Below, in pieces: positions 23,641-36,070 of a stretch of 64,000 nucleotides of DNA; the first letter of the stretch is position 1, and each line of letters starts with the position of its first letter. A program made the translations under genes and the position numbers. The stretch is from Alisma plantago-aquatica. Its lineage: Eukaryota > Streptophyta > Magnoliopsida > Alismatales > Alismataceae. The DNA lies in NCBI GenBank assembly GCA_963693085.1, contig OY856412.1:343307457-343371456 (forward strand), written 5' to 3'. Under the pieces are notes generated by a model, which saw only the letters and a program-made list of their open reading frames with translations, was not told the DNA's origin and searched no databases.

Positions 23641-24320
23641 TATTATCATATCATTCCTTGAGTAGGAAAGAACTAAACATGATTAATTTCAACATCTTGT
23701 TTAGGGAGAAATGTTGTAAGTGATGAGCATAAGATCTATGCCCTTGCAAGACTAGTGCTGGAGGAACCCACTCCAAATGCACCTAAGGCTACAAGGATGC
23801 TTATTGGAAGCATGCCAATGATGCCTTAGACATTTAGTACCTTATGATATGATATATGAACTATGAGTTGCATGATCTTCATGAAAACATGGATATTCTT
23901 GAGATGGTATCACATCTTAAGAATCATGTAAAGTAAGCAAGGTAAAATGTCCCCAAAGCATTGTTTTACTACAAACTAACTAAGGGAGATCCAATACAGC
24001 CCCATGTGCTCAATATGATTGAGCATGGGGAAAGATTGGGATTTCTTTAAGGTCAAGAGTTTGTCATGGATATGGTTCTACATTCATTGCTCGATTCATA
24101 TAGCTACTTTATTAGATATTACTACTTGTGTAACTAGGGAAACTTGTCATTTGAATTGCTTGTCATGTTGATGAATGTTGAAGTACAATGGAATATGGAC
24201 AAACCCATGATTGTGATGAGCAGATGTGAGTCCAAGGGCACATGCAAAGCCAAGAAAAGTTATGAGGCTATGCTAAATTCCACATCTTTTCAACTCAAAA
24301 TATGGTGAGGGGTAAGTGCA
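23640..24320 (+). pseudogene. Copia B gag remnant
   Basis: The + frame near 23930-24290 reads LKNHVK, PKALFYYKLTKGDPIQPHVL, NMIEHGERLGFL, QEFVMDMVLHSLLDSYSYFI and ELLVMLMNVEVQ, ending in SKGTCKAKKS. This follows copia gag (UBN2 type) block by block: VSKALFxxKMxEGxPVGPHVL, GFPLSQELAxDVVLQSLPDSY, then ELLxMLRTAE and a Lys-rich tail. Stops occur between blocks, and the zinc knuckle expected after the tail is not visible. 24320-24890 is AT-rich and shows no readable protease. Confidence 0.75.
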
Positions 24321-24889
24321 AAAAAATATGTCCTTTTCACTTAAATGATTAATGGAATACTATAAAAGTAATTGTTCTCTTTATATAGAGTTTGCGAGAA
24401 GAAGAAGGAGATTAGATATCCAATTTTTGATCCAAGAAGAAGTGAGCTAGAACTGTATGGAGCAAGGGTCACAGCCACTACAGTTGGAATTTTTCATTCA
24501 TGGGCATGTAATAGAATTAGTGAATTGATATAATTTATCAGCCATTTATGAAACATCACAAATATTGTATCAACAATAATATTATGAATATATTGATATT
24601 TAATTTCAAAAGATAACATAGTATATGGAAATTCCCTATATCTCATTATTTGTACTTGATAGTTGAAGAGACTATGTGTATCATACATACTGAATGACTC
24701 ACTCAAACAATGAATAAATATATCATTGTCATCTAAAGCACATAAATGAGAATTGCATTTCTAGAATCTATAACAATGGTTATATAGACTCTTTTGGTTA
24801 TTGAACCAATATAGATATGCAAGTATTATTTATTTTTCAATATGACAAAAGCATCGTCACTAGATGTAGTTCAAGAGTGACTATTCTAT

Positions 24890-25560
24890 TAGGGCTCATA
24901 AATGTTGATGTGTATAGACCTTTTAGAATAAATTCTAGAGGTTGTTAATAGTACCTCATTATATTTATTGATGATTTTAGTTGATATGGTAGATTGTATT
25001 TAATGAAATACAAATCTAAATATCTTGCAATGTTCAAGGAGATCATGAATTATGTATGTAACTAACTTGGTAGAGGTATTAAGACACTTTGATATGATTG
25101 TTGTTGAAATATTTTTCAAACTGAGAGTTTGAGGACTTTCTGGAGAGACTATGATAATGTATCACAATGAACTCCACCTAAAACATAATAATGTATCAGA
25201 AAGAAGGAATCACACCCAGTTAAGTCATGGTATTATTATCTATAAATCTAAATAATATTATAATTTCCTTTTGGGCATGTGCTTTACTCTAAAATAATGT
25301 ACCATGTTAAATTGGTTAAAAATACAACATATGAGATATGACATGGGAGGTGCCTGACATGCATAACATAAGGATTATGATTGAAATATTGTATCAGAAA
25401 ATTAGTTTCATAAAAGGCTTTATCCACAAATCAAATAGATGTTTTTTTAATATTACTTTTGTATTTTGATCCAACAAGTAAAGTGTTTGTTGCTAGGATG
25501 GCTGATTTCCCTAAGAGGAATTTAATTCCAATCAATGGGTAAAAAGTAGAACACGAAATG
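24890..25560 (+). pseudogene. Copia B integrase remnant
   Basis: 24896-25100 reads LGLIHVDVYRPFRINSRG, then FIDDFS and LMKYKSKYLAMFKEIMN and GRGIKTL. This matches the integrase core LELIHTDVCGPM, FTDDYSR, YLMKHKSE and GKxIKTLRSDRGGEY, including the first two catalytic Asp positions in degenerate context. 25265-25530 gives TTYEI.HGR and DPTSKVFVARMADFPKRNLI, matching the end of the integrase region (TPYEIWHGRKP and VFVARxAxFLEEEFL). The Glu-containing part is not readable. Confidence 0.75.
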
Positions 25561-25789
25561 TTCGAGACAAACAAAAAATCATTAAACCTAAAGTGGTACA
25601 ATGGGAACAATAAGAACACAATTTGTTGTGGAATATTCAGTTCCTTATGTAACACACAAAACTCGTAGTTCTAGTGTAACACACATTGAGTTTGAAAGAT
25701 TATGATGTCTTATAACTCAAGAAGGTGGTGAGTTGATCATAGAATATGATCCAACAACCTACCTAGAAGCTTTATGGGACCAGAGTCTA

Positions 25790-26930
25790 AGAAATTTCTT
25801 TAGGCCATGAGATCCAAGATGGACTCGATGTACACCAAAAAGGTATCACCTTGGTGGATCCACCTAAATGGATAAAACCCACAAGGTGCACTAGGGTTTT
25901 CAAGAAGAATATTGACAAGTATGGTAGTGTACAAATCTATAAGACCAGATTGGTAACAATGAGTTTCAAACAAGTTAAAGGTGTAGAACATGATGAAATA
26001 TTTACACCAGTTGCATGGTTAAATCCGAAAATATTGTTCTTGACGTTGTTGCTTGTTGTAACTATACAATTTGGCATATGGATATTAAAACTGCATCCTT
26101 AGTTGGAATTTTATGAGGATGTGTGGGTGACAAAGGCTAAGGGTTTTATAAATCCATATAATAAAAATAATGTATATAACATACTAAGGTCAATATGTGG
26201 ATTTAAACAAAAAACTTAGAGTTGGAATCTTCAATTTGACAAGTCAGTCAAAGAGTTTGACTTCAGTCGAAATGAAGATAGAATATGTGTTTACAAAAGA
26301 TTTTGTGGTAGCATATTTACAGTCCACATAATTATGGGGAATAACATTCATATACTACATATATTACAACCCATGATACTACCTTCTTTATGGAGGGTTT
26401 AAGCAAAGCATCCTATGTGATAAGAATTGAAATTGATAGAGATAGATCTAGAAATATTCTTGACCTAATAAAGAACACATACATTGGAAAGATATTGAAG
26501 GGGTTCAACATGCAAGACATAATGAAGGAAAACCTTTCCATGTTCCATATGATTAGCCTCTAAGGAGCCTAGTGTCCCAGTTCTTGTGAAGAATGGAAAA
26601 ACATTAGTGAGATGTCATATGCATTCTATATTGGATCTATCATGTATGCAATGTTATGTATCCATTTGCTTATCTTGTATGTATTGGTCATGATGAGTGG
26701 ATATGGACTCGTCTAAGTTATCTTATATGTATTGGACATGACAAGTGGATATTAGTCAGATCCTAGTGAATGTCATCAGAATACCATAAAGAACATCCTT
26801 AAGTACTTGACAAGCACTAAAAGGATTGGTTATTTAGTTATCGTAATAAGAAAGAGTTGGATGTAAATGGTTACACTAATGCAAGCTTCGAAATTGACAA
26901 AGAAAATTATTGATCACAGTCTAGATTTGT
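25790..26930 (+). pseudogene. Copia B reverse transcriptase remnant
   Basis: 25795-26100 reads MRSKMDSMYTKKV, then LVDPP-like MVDPPKWIKP, CTRVFKKNIDKYGSVQIYKT, RLVTMSFKQVKGVEHDEIF and TPVAWL. These match the copia RT fingers KWVFKKKxDxxGNVxxYKARLVAKGFxQxxGxDYxETFSPVA. 26105-26300 gives ...QxSIYGLKQ-like WxFKQK and RVCVYKR-like pieces, then SYVIRIEIDRDRSRNIL (about 26420), matching SYILGIKIYRDRS. The 26690-26760 stretch repeats a short segment (tatgtattggacatga...gtggatat twice). Frame breaks are frequent and the YVDD box is not visible. Confidence 0.8.
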
Positions 26931-26934
26931 GTTT

Positions 26935-27318
26935 GAACTGAAAATGAGAATGGTAAGCTGGAAAAGTTTCGAACAAGAGACAGTTGCTAATTCTACATTA
27001 GAAGTCGAGTATCTTAGTGTTATGAGAACAATACATGATATTGTATGGATCAAGAAGTTCATGTAGATGAACTTGTGGGAGAGTCCAACCATTGATGTCA
27101 CAGTATAAATGTTATGACAATAATGGGCCCACTGGTTAGGCAAGAAATCTCAGATAGCATACTAAAAAAATATTGTCTCATATGAGAAGTCTTACAATTA
27201 AGAGATTTGAAACTTGCAATATAACACTAATCCACTATAGAAGTTCTTACACAATAAAAACAATATGGCCATGTTAAGATCACTTGGAATAAGATTTGTG
27301 GGTGATTGAATCTATGTG
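26935..27318 (+). pseudogene. Copia B RNase H remnant and 3' internal end
   Basis: RMVSWKSFEQETVANSTLEV and EYLSVMRTIHDIVWIKKFM match the copia RNase H block AVSWKSxKQxTxADSTTEAEYIA and EAVWLRKF, including the DST/TEAEY area in degenerate form (N for D). A stop follows. The last 140 bases before the polypurine tract hold only weak protein-like frames, as in this family's 3' end. Confidence 0.8.
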
Positions 27319-27330
27319 CAAGCAAGAGTC
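27319..27330 (+). other. Polypurine tract of copia B
   Basis: caagcaagagtc directly before the 3' LTR start tattggtatgtatgcc. It corresponds to caagtgggagtc in element A. Confidence 0.7.
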
Positions 27331-28472
27331 TATTGGTATGTATGCCCATAGATCCAATCATACGATGATTGTGATGAGCAATTAGATACCTGATTTGAAA
27401 ATGATAAAGGTAGTTCCATATATTATGTTTATTTCAATCGTAAGATGATAATACAAATATAATCAATGTCTAAAGAATGAAGTTACTGGATGACGTATAT
27501 CTTCAGGTTGAGGACTTGAACAATGAGATCATATGTATGATAAGTGTAAATACATTCTTGTTATTTTTCTATTCATATATTATTGTGGAAGCAAAATAGA
27601 TGACGAAAATACATAAGACTAGAGTGTGTGTTGACTAATGATAAAGTATCATTAGTCATGATATACGATATTAATTCAAGCACATAGGAACATGTTAGGG
27701 AACACTGTATCAGATAGACCCACCTTGAGAGTCATACACAGATACTGTGCAATGATAGTCGTGATTAGCTCCCATAGTTATAGTGTTGATTGTAGTTCTT
27801 AGACCTGAAATAGCTACACTCATCACATGTTGTTCATTGCACTTTGACTTCATCCAAAGTAACCTTGAACAAGGGTTTCCATAAAGGTGATGCTCTGGTG
27901 CATTGTGACACATGGGGATTGAGTGTGAGTGATGTAGATGGGATTTGTCCCTCCTATAGTAGATTTATATCTAGATGACTTGATAAGTGAGAATGAGAAA
28001 TCTATGGCCATACTCCTGTGATTCAGTATATGATATGCGAACTCACATGCATCTTAGAAAATCTTCTCTAGTTCAAGGAACATGGACGGGTCATTAAAGA
28101 GGATTATGATTCCATTCCTTGAGTTTTGTCCAGATATTAGAGACAAAGGAACTATACGATCACGAAAAAGATAATCACAAATTGTATGTTGAAGTTGTTC
28201 TCCAACTTTTTGAATTACTTGGGTAGCAATGATGCGTTGATAGATACCACTTAATGTCATATGATGGTTATGGGCAGACATTCACTACAAATTTAGTTTG
28301 GGATCTATAAGGTCACACACATATGATGTATTGGAATATGAGTTTATTCATTAATAGTTTTTAATTTAATTACTAAAGTGTTTAGGTATTCAATTTAAAC
28401 AACATTGGTTCAAAATATATTGACTAAACTCTAAACCGACTGGTTCAATAGTTGAACTAATTTGTTGGAGTG
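27331..28472 (+). repeat. Copia B 3' LTR, first part
   Basis: Starts TATTGGTATGTATGCCC (TG changed to TA) after the polypurine tract and matches the 5' LTR from 20221 to about 21373. It is then interrupted exactly where element D starts. Confidence 0.85.
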
Positions 28473-30160
28473 TGATAACATCCAAATTTGTGGGTATTTG
28501 TGTGCCTATTTTATCTCCATAATGTCATCTCTTATGAAATTTTTGTACTAATTTCTAATTATTTTTGGCAAGACTTGATATGAATAGCTAAACTCACCAT
28601 TCCCATACTTTACATAGGGCACACATCTCATTGGTCTCTACAATCTGAAGATAGCTTAGCACTCAAAGGAGATAACATCAAGACAACTCTTCGGTCGCTA
28701 GGCACTAAAATTCTCCTTGTGACCGAAAGAGAAGAAGCCACCATTGCAACCAAGGGATCAGTGAAGTCAATTTCCTATCGGTTGCTACAAGATATGAGTC
28801 CTTATGACAGGTGAAATCCAAATCCTATATGGTCACTACAGTTGGTGTAGAGACTGAAACACATGATTGTGTAGTGACTATATCACTGGTTTGTGTAGAG
28901 ACTGAGGCCAACGCATACTTACCGGACGAAGGGATGATTATGATTAGCAACCAAAGAATATGCTCTTATAGTGACCACATCGATTGTTTCTTGAAATCGG
29001 TTGCTCACACATGTAAATAGAGCCCCATCTTTTCCATGCAAGGAGGTCACAATTTCGAGGAGATGACAAAGTGGTGCTAGACTCCATACTCACCCCTTAC
29101 CCACTCTGTTGATCTTGGATCTTCTAATACAATGGTCAGAGGAGAGAGATGATCTAGGTCACCACCATCATCCTCGACATGTCCTTCGATAGAAGTACTA
29201 GTTGCTCAACATCACCCACATCAGATCCAGATTTGAAGTCAACATACACCATTTTTGGTTGTGAGATCATAGATGGTGTATCCACTTTCTTCCCTTTTAG
29301 TTCTTTTCATCTACATGTATCTATTTCTTCATTTTTCCTTAATGTCTCTCCATTTGTGTAAATCCATAATGTTTCTCAACACCATGAGTTGATAAACTAA
29401 TAGATTGGGTTAGGAGTAGCCACTTAGGCTCTCCCAACATGTATATACATAAATCTATTTCTATATACATATGCTCTTGGCAATGATTATCTCCATACAC
29501 TTGTTCTTATTTCTTTGCTTGCCTGATTATATACCATCTTGCGACGTTTGTTATGTGTGCCTTGAAAGAGTAGTTCTAATTCTATCTAAGTGTTATGGAG
29601 TTGTATGAATTCCTGAGAATGTCAAAATTCTAAGGCTAATGAGCATATAGTTATCTTTGTCATTGTTTGTTTTCCATCTCCAGAGAGAGACAATCATATC
29701 ACCTAGATCTATCCTAAACTCGAGCAAGGAGGGAATCAACATATATGGTGTTTTATTGTAAACATTATAAGGGCATAAAAAGGGTGTGAGTATTGCATGT
29801 TGTTAAGATAACATAGATGGTAAAACCCAATCCAAGTTCGCATCCATATTTGTTACAACACTTTTTCTCCCTTTTGTTATTTCGTTTTGCTTTCTTAATT
29901 TTTTTTTACTCGTTTTACTTGTTTGAAGTAACATTGTTCCTTAGGGAACACTATCTTAATCTATCTCCTTGATTGGTGTAATTGAGATAAGACTCTACTT
30001 TCTTAACACTCATTGTTACTTGTCAGTGTGGTTTGACTCCAATCAACTACATTGGACCCCATATAATAGTTGTGGGGGACAGAGTGTCGGGCTATAAATT
30101 TAAGAGTCGGGCTACTCTAGATCTGCTCCTTTTAGGACATGTAATCTAGGTCGATCAACA
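28473..30160 (+). repeat. Element D 5' LTR
   Basis: Starts tgataacatccaa and ends gatcaaca before the primer site, about 1.69 kb. It pairs with 55001-56396, with matching blocks in the same order up to gagactctact. U3 has repeated motifs of the form gtgtagagactga and tagtgaccac (28690-28990). The TATA position reads tgtaaatag at 29012, mutated from tataaatag in the other LTR. A small frame at 28811-29020 covers the motif cluster and is not a gene. Confidence 0.85.
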
Positions 30161-30163
30161 TTT

Positions 30164-30181
30164 TGGCATCATTGCAGATGA
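30164..30181 (+). other. Primer binding site of element D (Asp-tRNA type)
   Basis: tggcatcattgcagatga corresponds to tggcgccgttgccgggga, the Asp-tRNA primer site of Athila/Tat elements. Most changes are C-to-T or G-to-A, as expected from decay of methylated cytosines. Confidence 0.75.
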
Positions 30182-32430
30182 AAAGGAAAAACAATATTGT
30201 TAGGAACACAAGTTTACTCATCATACATCGGTGCCTGAAGTCTAGTGATAGATCTGATTGCAAAATTTTTAATCCACCATCTCCTATTTATCTTGAATCT
30301 TTCATTAAATGCATCTAGTTTCTAACTTAACTACATGAACTATTTTAGGCAACATAGGAAGAAGCAGACTACAAGAACAAAAACCCACCTTACTATCATC
30401 ATGCCACCTCGTAGAGGAGGACGTAATGTCAGAGTCAATAGGAATGCAAGGATTGATATACCTCACGTGAATCAGAAACTTAAATGGGAGGATTACAACC
30501 CTAAACAACTAATAGGTGACATCTCACCTAGAGCGATGCCCCGTCCACCACCAAGTGAAGAGGAGCATGAGGAATGATGACATGAAGAAGCCTGTCGATT
30601 AGAGGGCAAGGATGAATGGAATGAATAACAATAACAACCACAACCACAAAGACAATGAAGATAATGATGAGGGGGAACAAGGTCAATCTCTTATGGATTT
30701 GGCCACGATAGGGTTCGATGTTGAAAATTTTGAGCTAAAACTTGCAGTCATTTCCATGATCCAAAAAAAAAACCTTTAGAGATAACTCAAACCATGAGAG
30801 TCTTTATCACCATCTTGACTCCATTAAGAATATATGTGACATGATCAAGATTAAGAGTGTACCATCGGAAGTCATATACTACAAGGAGTTAATCTTTTCA
30901 TTGAAAGACAAAGCATGATCTTGGTATCTTAGCCTTCCTGATAGGTCCATCAATGGATGGGAACCACTAGATGATGCTTTACTTATGAAGTTTTACCCTA
31001 TTGAGAAAACGATCAGAAATAAGATCACTGGATTCTTGTAGAAGCATGGAGAGAATCTTCATGAAGCCTAGGAAAGATTTCAGGAATACCAAAGGGAATG
31101 TCATCATAAAACCTATAAAAAGGCTTTCTTGTGACCACATTCTACACTGGGTTAATCTTTGTAGAAAGGACTTTGTTGAATGCCACCATTGGAACTAATT
31201 TCCTTGGCAAAAATCCAATGAAGACTATGATGATCATGGATAACATGGTTGTGCTACAAGAATGCATGGATTATGAGAGAAGTGATAGGGGCTCAACAAA
31301 GAAGACTAATTATAAAGGTCATCTACCGATTCAAAGGCCCTAGAGACTATAACGGCTCAAATCCAAATGAGCGCCCAACATATTAAACATTTGAATGATA
31401 CTGGAGGCAAAGGGAAATGCACGACTGAGAAGGTCATGAAATGTGTTACCTGTGGTGAAGGAGGATGCAGAGTTGGTAATTGTATCTACACTCAACAAAA
31501 GGACAATGACGATAGCAAATATGAGGAGGAAACTGAGAATGTTTCTTATGTCAATTTTAAGAGATGAGATCACCATGAATTCAATTATGGAAATAAAGAT
31601 GTTTGTATGAACTCCCACCAACTGGGTAGTTCATCCAAAATGTCATCATGATTTGGGGGAGGAGAATGGTTGATCGCATTCACAAAAACCACCAACTACC
31701 ATAAAAATCGAAATAACGTCCTAGGTTAAGGAAAAAGAAAAACTCAAAACAAGAACACAAACTGGAAGAATCAAGATCAAAGTCAAACTAAGAGCAACAA
31801 TCAGCCTAACATGATGCCTCAATTGTTTGGTTTTGTAAAAGGCAAGTCTCAATGAATGACTAGCTGACTAAAAGTCTATCACCATTTTAGGAGTCTTAAC
31901 CTCGATGTAGACCCAAATGGCTGATACATAGACACATCAAAGGCAAATTGACCAAAAACTGACATAACTATATGAACTAATAAAAAACCCTCAAGGAAAG
32001 ATCCTCTCTAATATAGAGATTGCAAAGATGGTCACCCTCCACTCTGAAAAACTACTAGAAAACCAAAAAGGGGAGGTCGACAGAGAAAATTACATTGGTA
32101 GAAAGACACAACCGAAACCCATTATCGTAGAAGAGGTGTTCGAGGAGGAAGAGTCTACTAAAAGGGACAATCCTAAAGAGAAAGGAAAAGGGAAGAAACT
32201 TGCAAAAGAAAGGGGGTCGGACACAAAAAAAAAAATTTTCCAATAAAAACTCATTTTTGCCAAGGGTTTCCTTTCTATACAAGTTAATCAAAGCCCATCT
32301 TATGAAGAGGTATGAGAAATCCATGGATGCCATGAAGAAGTTACACCTGGACGTCCCCTTCTTTGATTCCATCGAAGAAATGCCTACCTATGCCAAGGTA
32401 TACAAGAACCTCATCAGAAAATGAAGAAGA
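30182..32430 (+). pseudogene. Element D gag remnant
   Basis: Begins with an MPPRRGGRNVR-like basic start (30401). The retrotransposon gag domain is at 30800-31130: DSIKNICDMIKIKSVPSEVI, LIFSLKDKA.SWYLSLPDRS, INGWEPLDDALLMKFYPIEK and GENLHEA.ERFQEYQRECHH. It matches Athila gag (SLKDKAxSWLxSLP, TWxxLxxKFLxKFFPxxKT, GESLYEAWERFKxLLRxCPHH). 31430-31480 has a CVTCGEGGC knuckle-like piece. The linker ends with MKRYEKSMDAMKKLHLDVPF and EEMPTYAKVYKNL, the conserved block just before the protease in this clade. Several stops are present. Confidence 0.85.
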
Positions 32431-32448
32431 GGAGATCACGTCAAGACA

Positions 32449-32830
32449 TTGCAATTGGCTAGGATGTCCATCACATTCGTTCAAGCCAAGATATTGACAA
32501 AGAAGGACCCTAGTGCATTCACTATCCCTTTTAATGTTGGAGATAATGTGGAAAGAAAGGGACTTGAAGATCTGGGAGAAAGCATTAGTCTGATGCCTCT
32601 CACCTTAGCACAAAGACTTGGACTTACTGACATGGTAAAAACAAGGATGAGGATTCAACTGGTAGATCATACTTTCAAAAAACTTGTGGGGTAGTGGAAT
32701 ATGTTTGTATTAGTGTCAGATGATTCTTTATACCTTGTCACATTGTTGTAATTGACACAGTTGATGATCCAACATGTTCTTTGGCATTCCTTTCCTCTCC
32801 ACTGGCAGAGTGCTAATCGATGTCGTGAAA
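32449..32830 (+). pseudogene. Element D aspartic protease remnant
   Basis: Reads TKKDPSAFTIPFNVGDN, then LEDLGESISLMPLTLAQRLG and TRMRIQLVDHTFKKLVG. This matches the Athila/Tat protease KKDPGSFTIPCxIG, ALCDLGASINLMP and TxxxLQLADRS. The catalytic Asp is kept (EDLG for CDLG), but Ala in DLGA is Glu. A stop follows, then LIDVVKGITTLCV-like residues (32815 on), the expected continuation. Confidence 0.85.
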
Positions 32831-34012
32831 GGAATAACCACTCTTTGTGTCAGAAAATTCTCACATTGATTTCCACATATAAGATACTATGAGGGACCCT
32901 CTCTAATGGTGTTAGTCTACTTCGTGGATAGCTACACCCAGTATTGTAAAGAAGTACAAGAATATCAAGGTATTGTTGACCCATAGATGATGTTAAACAA
33001 CCCTGACCGTGATGACGCAGAGCCAAAAGTAGTTGAAATTCTTCAGTATTTAAACCAATCTGAAGAGGAATGTAGTGTTGACGAAGAGGAAACAATTGAA
33101 TTGGTAAAGTACACTTCCTTAGAGAAAATGCCATAATATAAGGAAGCATCTATGACTAAACTTTAGTTAAACCAACTACCTGAGGGCTTGAAGTATGAAT
33201 TTCTTGATAATGAGGAAAGAAATCCAGTCATTATAAATTCCACCTTGATAAAAGACCAGGAACAGAAGTTGATAATTGAGCTTAGGATGCATAGAAAAGT
33301 GATAGGATACTCTATTGAAGATATGAAGGGTATAAGACCTTTGTTATGCATGCATTGTATGAACTTGGAGGAAGAAACTAAGTCCCTAGTTCAACCATAA
33401 AGGAAGGTAAATCAAATGCTAAAGGAAGTGGTGAAAAGGGAGGTAACGAAGTTGTGGGATGTCGGAATCATGTATCCTATCAGCGATAGTAATTGGGTTA
33501 GCCATGTTCATGTCATACCCAAGTAAGGTTGGATGATAATTGTCAAGGGAGAGAATAGATATGAAGTGGCAAAGCAGACTGTTATAGGTTGGTGCATGTG
33601 TATTGACTATAGGAATTAAATGATGCCTCAAGGAAAAACAATTGTCCATTACCCTTCCTTGATCAAGTTCTGGAAAGATTGGCACATCACTCATATTTTT
33701 TTTCTTGGATGGGTGTTTAGGATTCTACCAAGTTCCAATTGTACCAGATAATTAGGAAAAGACAACCTACACATGTATCTATGGAACATACACATTTTAG
33801 AGAATGTTGTTCGGTCTATGCAATGCACCTTCCACTTTCCAGAGGTACAAATCTCTATGCTCTCAAATTTCTTGTAAGACATAATGGAAGTGTTTATGGA
33901 TGACTTTTCTATATGTGGTTCAGATTTCAACCAATGTCTCATGAACTTATCTGTAGTCCTATAGATATGTAAGGAAAAACAACTAGTTCTAAATTGGGAG
34001 AACTGTCACTTC
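32831..34012 (+). pseudogene. Element D reverse transcriptase remnant
   Basis: 33170-33530 reads LPEGLKYEFLDNEERNPVII, KVIGYSIEDMKGIRPLLCMH, VVKREVTKLWDVGIMYPISD and SNWVSHVHVIPK. This is the start of the gypsy RT: LPxHLKYAFLG, KAIGWTIxDIKGIxPxxCMH and VVKKEILKLLDAGIIYPISDSxWVSPVxVVPKKGG. Later blocks (33560-34000) are in shifting frames: the fingers motif with W..C(I)DYR, a FLGW in place of FLDGYSGY, and the VFMDDFS active-site block near 33890-33910, where M-D-D is legible. The family is clear; the protein is broken. Confidence 0.85.
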
Positions 34013-34690
34013 ATGGTACATGAGGTAATCATTTTGGGACAAAAAATCTCCAAGAAAGGGATTCAAGTCAACCTTAGAAAGATTGAAGCAATATCTAAGC
34101 TCCCACCTTCTAAATTAGTGACTAAAGTGAGGAGTTTTTTGGGACACACTGGGTACTACATGCGGTTGATTAAGGTTTTTTTGAAAATTGCAGAACTTCT
34201 AATGAACCTACTAATAAAGGATGTTGAGTTTAACTTTACTAACAAGTGCTTCGATGATTTAACCACCTTGATGGATGCTTTGACTACGGTTGCAACCTTG
34301 CACGCTCTACATTGGGAGTTGCCATATGAAATTACGTGTGATGCTAGTGATTATGCCATCAAGGTTTTTCTATGGAAAATTTAGAACAAGAAGAACCACA
34401 TGATATGTTATGCTAGCAAGACGCTACATGAGGCTCATATCAATTACACAACCACTGAGAAGGAAATGCTAGTGATAGTATTTTCCTTCGACAAATTCAA
34501 ATCCTTCTTGGTAGGGCCAAAGGAGAAAGTGTATATAGATCATAGTGCAATCAAGTACTTTATGCAGAAGAAAGATACCAAGCCCCAACTATTGAGGTGG
34601 GCTCTACTACTTCAAGAGTTTGATCATGAAAATATTGATTAAATGGGGACAGAAAATGTGGTTATCGACCACTTATAGAGGATAGTGATA
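34013..34690 (+). pseudogene. Element D RT connection and RNase H remnant
   Basis: Reads VHEVIILGQKISKKGIQVNL, IEAISKLPPSK, RSFLGHTGYYMRLIKVFLKI, KDVEFNFTNKCFDDL and LPYEITCDASDYAIKVFLW (34013-34384). These match VxxGIVLGHxISxxGIEVDxAKI, RSFLGHAGFYRRFIKDFSKIA and LPFEIMCDASDYAVGAVLGQ; the first RNase H Asp is present. After one stop, [20 protein letters not shown] and [11 protein letters not shown] match [26 protein letters not shown] and RWILLLQEFD. Confidence 0.9.
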
Positions 34691-36070
34691 AATGAAGAAA
34701 ACTTATTTCCAATTAATAAAAACTATGTTGGCGAGTGAACGATGATGGACAAGTCCATTAAACCCAACCTCCCATAGTTTGTTGATATATGCAACTATAT
34801 AGCTTGCCAACAGTTGCCTCCCAAGATGACTTTCAATCAGAAGAAAAAGTTTTTTTAGATCTAAAGAAGTACTATTAGGATGACTTTCTTCTATTTTCAA
34901 GCTGTGCAGATGATCTATATAGGAGATGCATACCAGAAGAAGAAGTCCCTAACATTTTGAGAGAATATCGTTCCTCATCTTATGGAGGACATATGGGAGG
35001 AGAGTGGACGATATAAAAAGTCCTCCAGTCAACATTCTACTGGCCTACCTTGTTTAAAAATGCTCAAGTGTTAAGGAATGTGACAAAGTCAAAGAACTGG
35101 GAACATATCCAAAAGAAACAAAATGTCAAAATCTAACTAGATTGAAGTAGAGATTTTTGATGTATGAGAAATCGACTATATGGGAACATTCCCCTATTCC
35201 AAAGTCAACCAATATATACTAGTTGTTGCTAATTATGTTTCAAAAATTAGTAGAAGTTGTTGCTACGCTGACCTTTGACTCCAAGGCGGTGATCAAGCTG
35301 TTTTAGAAAATAATTTTTTTGAGATTTGGATTCCCACGCATCATCATAAGTGATGGGGTATACCACTTTGGGGAGAAACAGTTTAAAGCTCTGTTTAAGA
35401 AATATGGATTCAAGCATAAGGTGCCAACACCCTACCATCCACAAACATCAGGAAAAGTGGAAGTATCAAACAGACAAAGTAAGAAGATCTTAGAGAAGAT
35501 AGTGTGTCATACAACAAAGATGAGTATATAAAAGTTGATAATACTTTATGGGCCTACCAAACTACTTATAAGAATCTAATTGGGACTACACCCAACAAGC
35601 TTATCTATGGGAAGTCATTTCATCTACATGTGGAGCTAGATCACAAAGCCTTTTGGGGTATTAAGTTTTTAAACATAGACTTTATGGAAGCAGGTAGAAA
35701 GAGATTTCTATAATTGTAAGAGCTAGAAGAATCGAGGCTGCATGTATATGAAAATGCCTACATCTACAAACAAAGGACCAAGGTGTGTTATGATTCCCAC
35801 CTAAAAAGAAAGGATGTCTCTTAAGCGGACAAGGTCCGTCTATTCAATTCTAGTATCAAGTTGTTCCCTGGTAAGATCACGTCCATGTGGTCTGGCCCCT
35901 TTAAAGTTGAGAATATTTACCCATATGGAATCATGGAAATTACCAGTGACAAGGTCAGTACATTCAAAGTAAATGGTCACAAAGTCAAGGGGTACTACTA
36001 GGATGAAGCTTCTGTAAGGAGGCCAGAACTCCAAATAGAAGGGCCCCAACCAACACCACACAAAGAACCA
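34690..36070 (+). pseudogene. Element D integrase remnant
   Basis: The zinc-binding N-terminus is at 34690-35070: CNYIACQQLPPKM, RRCIPEEEVPNILREYRSSS, YGGHMGG and KVLQSTFYWPTLFKNA, with H and C positions partly kept. The core at 35319-35713 reads [52 protein letters not shown] and TLWAYQTTYKNLIGTTPNKL. It matches PRxIISDGGSHF and YHPQTSGQVExxNREIK, with the catalytic Asp and the Glu present. The C-terminal part at 35840-36000 reads VRLFNSSIKLFPGKI and WSGPFKVENIYPYGIMEI. This is one of the best preserved parts of D. Confidence 0.9.

Noticed and set aside
24494..24706. Minus-strand open frame as a gene
   Set aside because: It lies in the AT-rich interval of copia B where the protease should be on the + strand; no domain or support was found.
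30164..30181. Exact Asp-tRNA primer site
   Set aside because: Six of 18 bases differ from the intact site; accepted only as a decayed version because position and clade agree.
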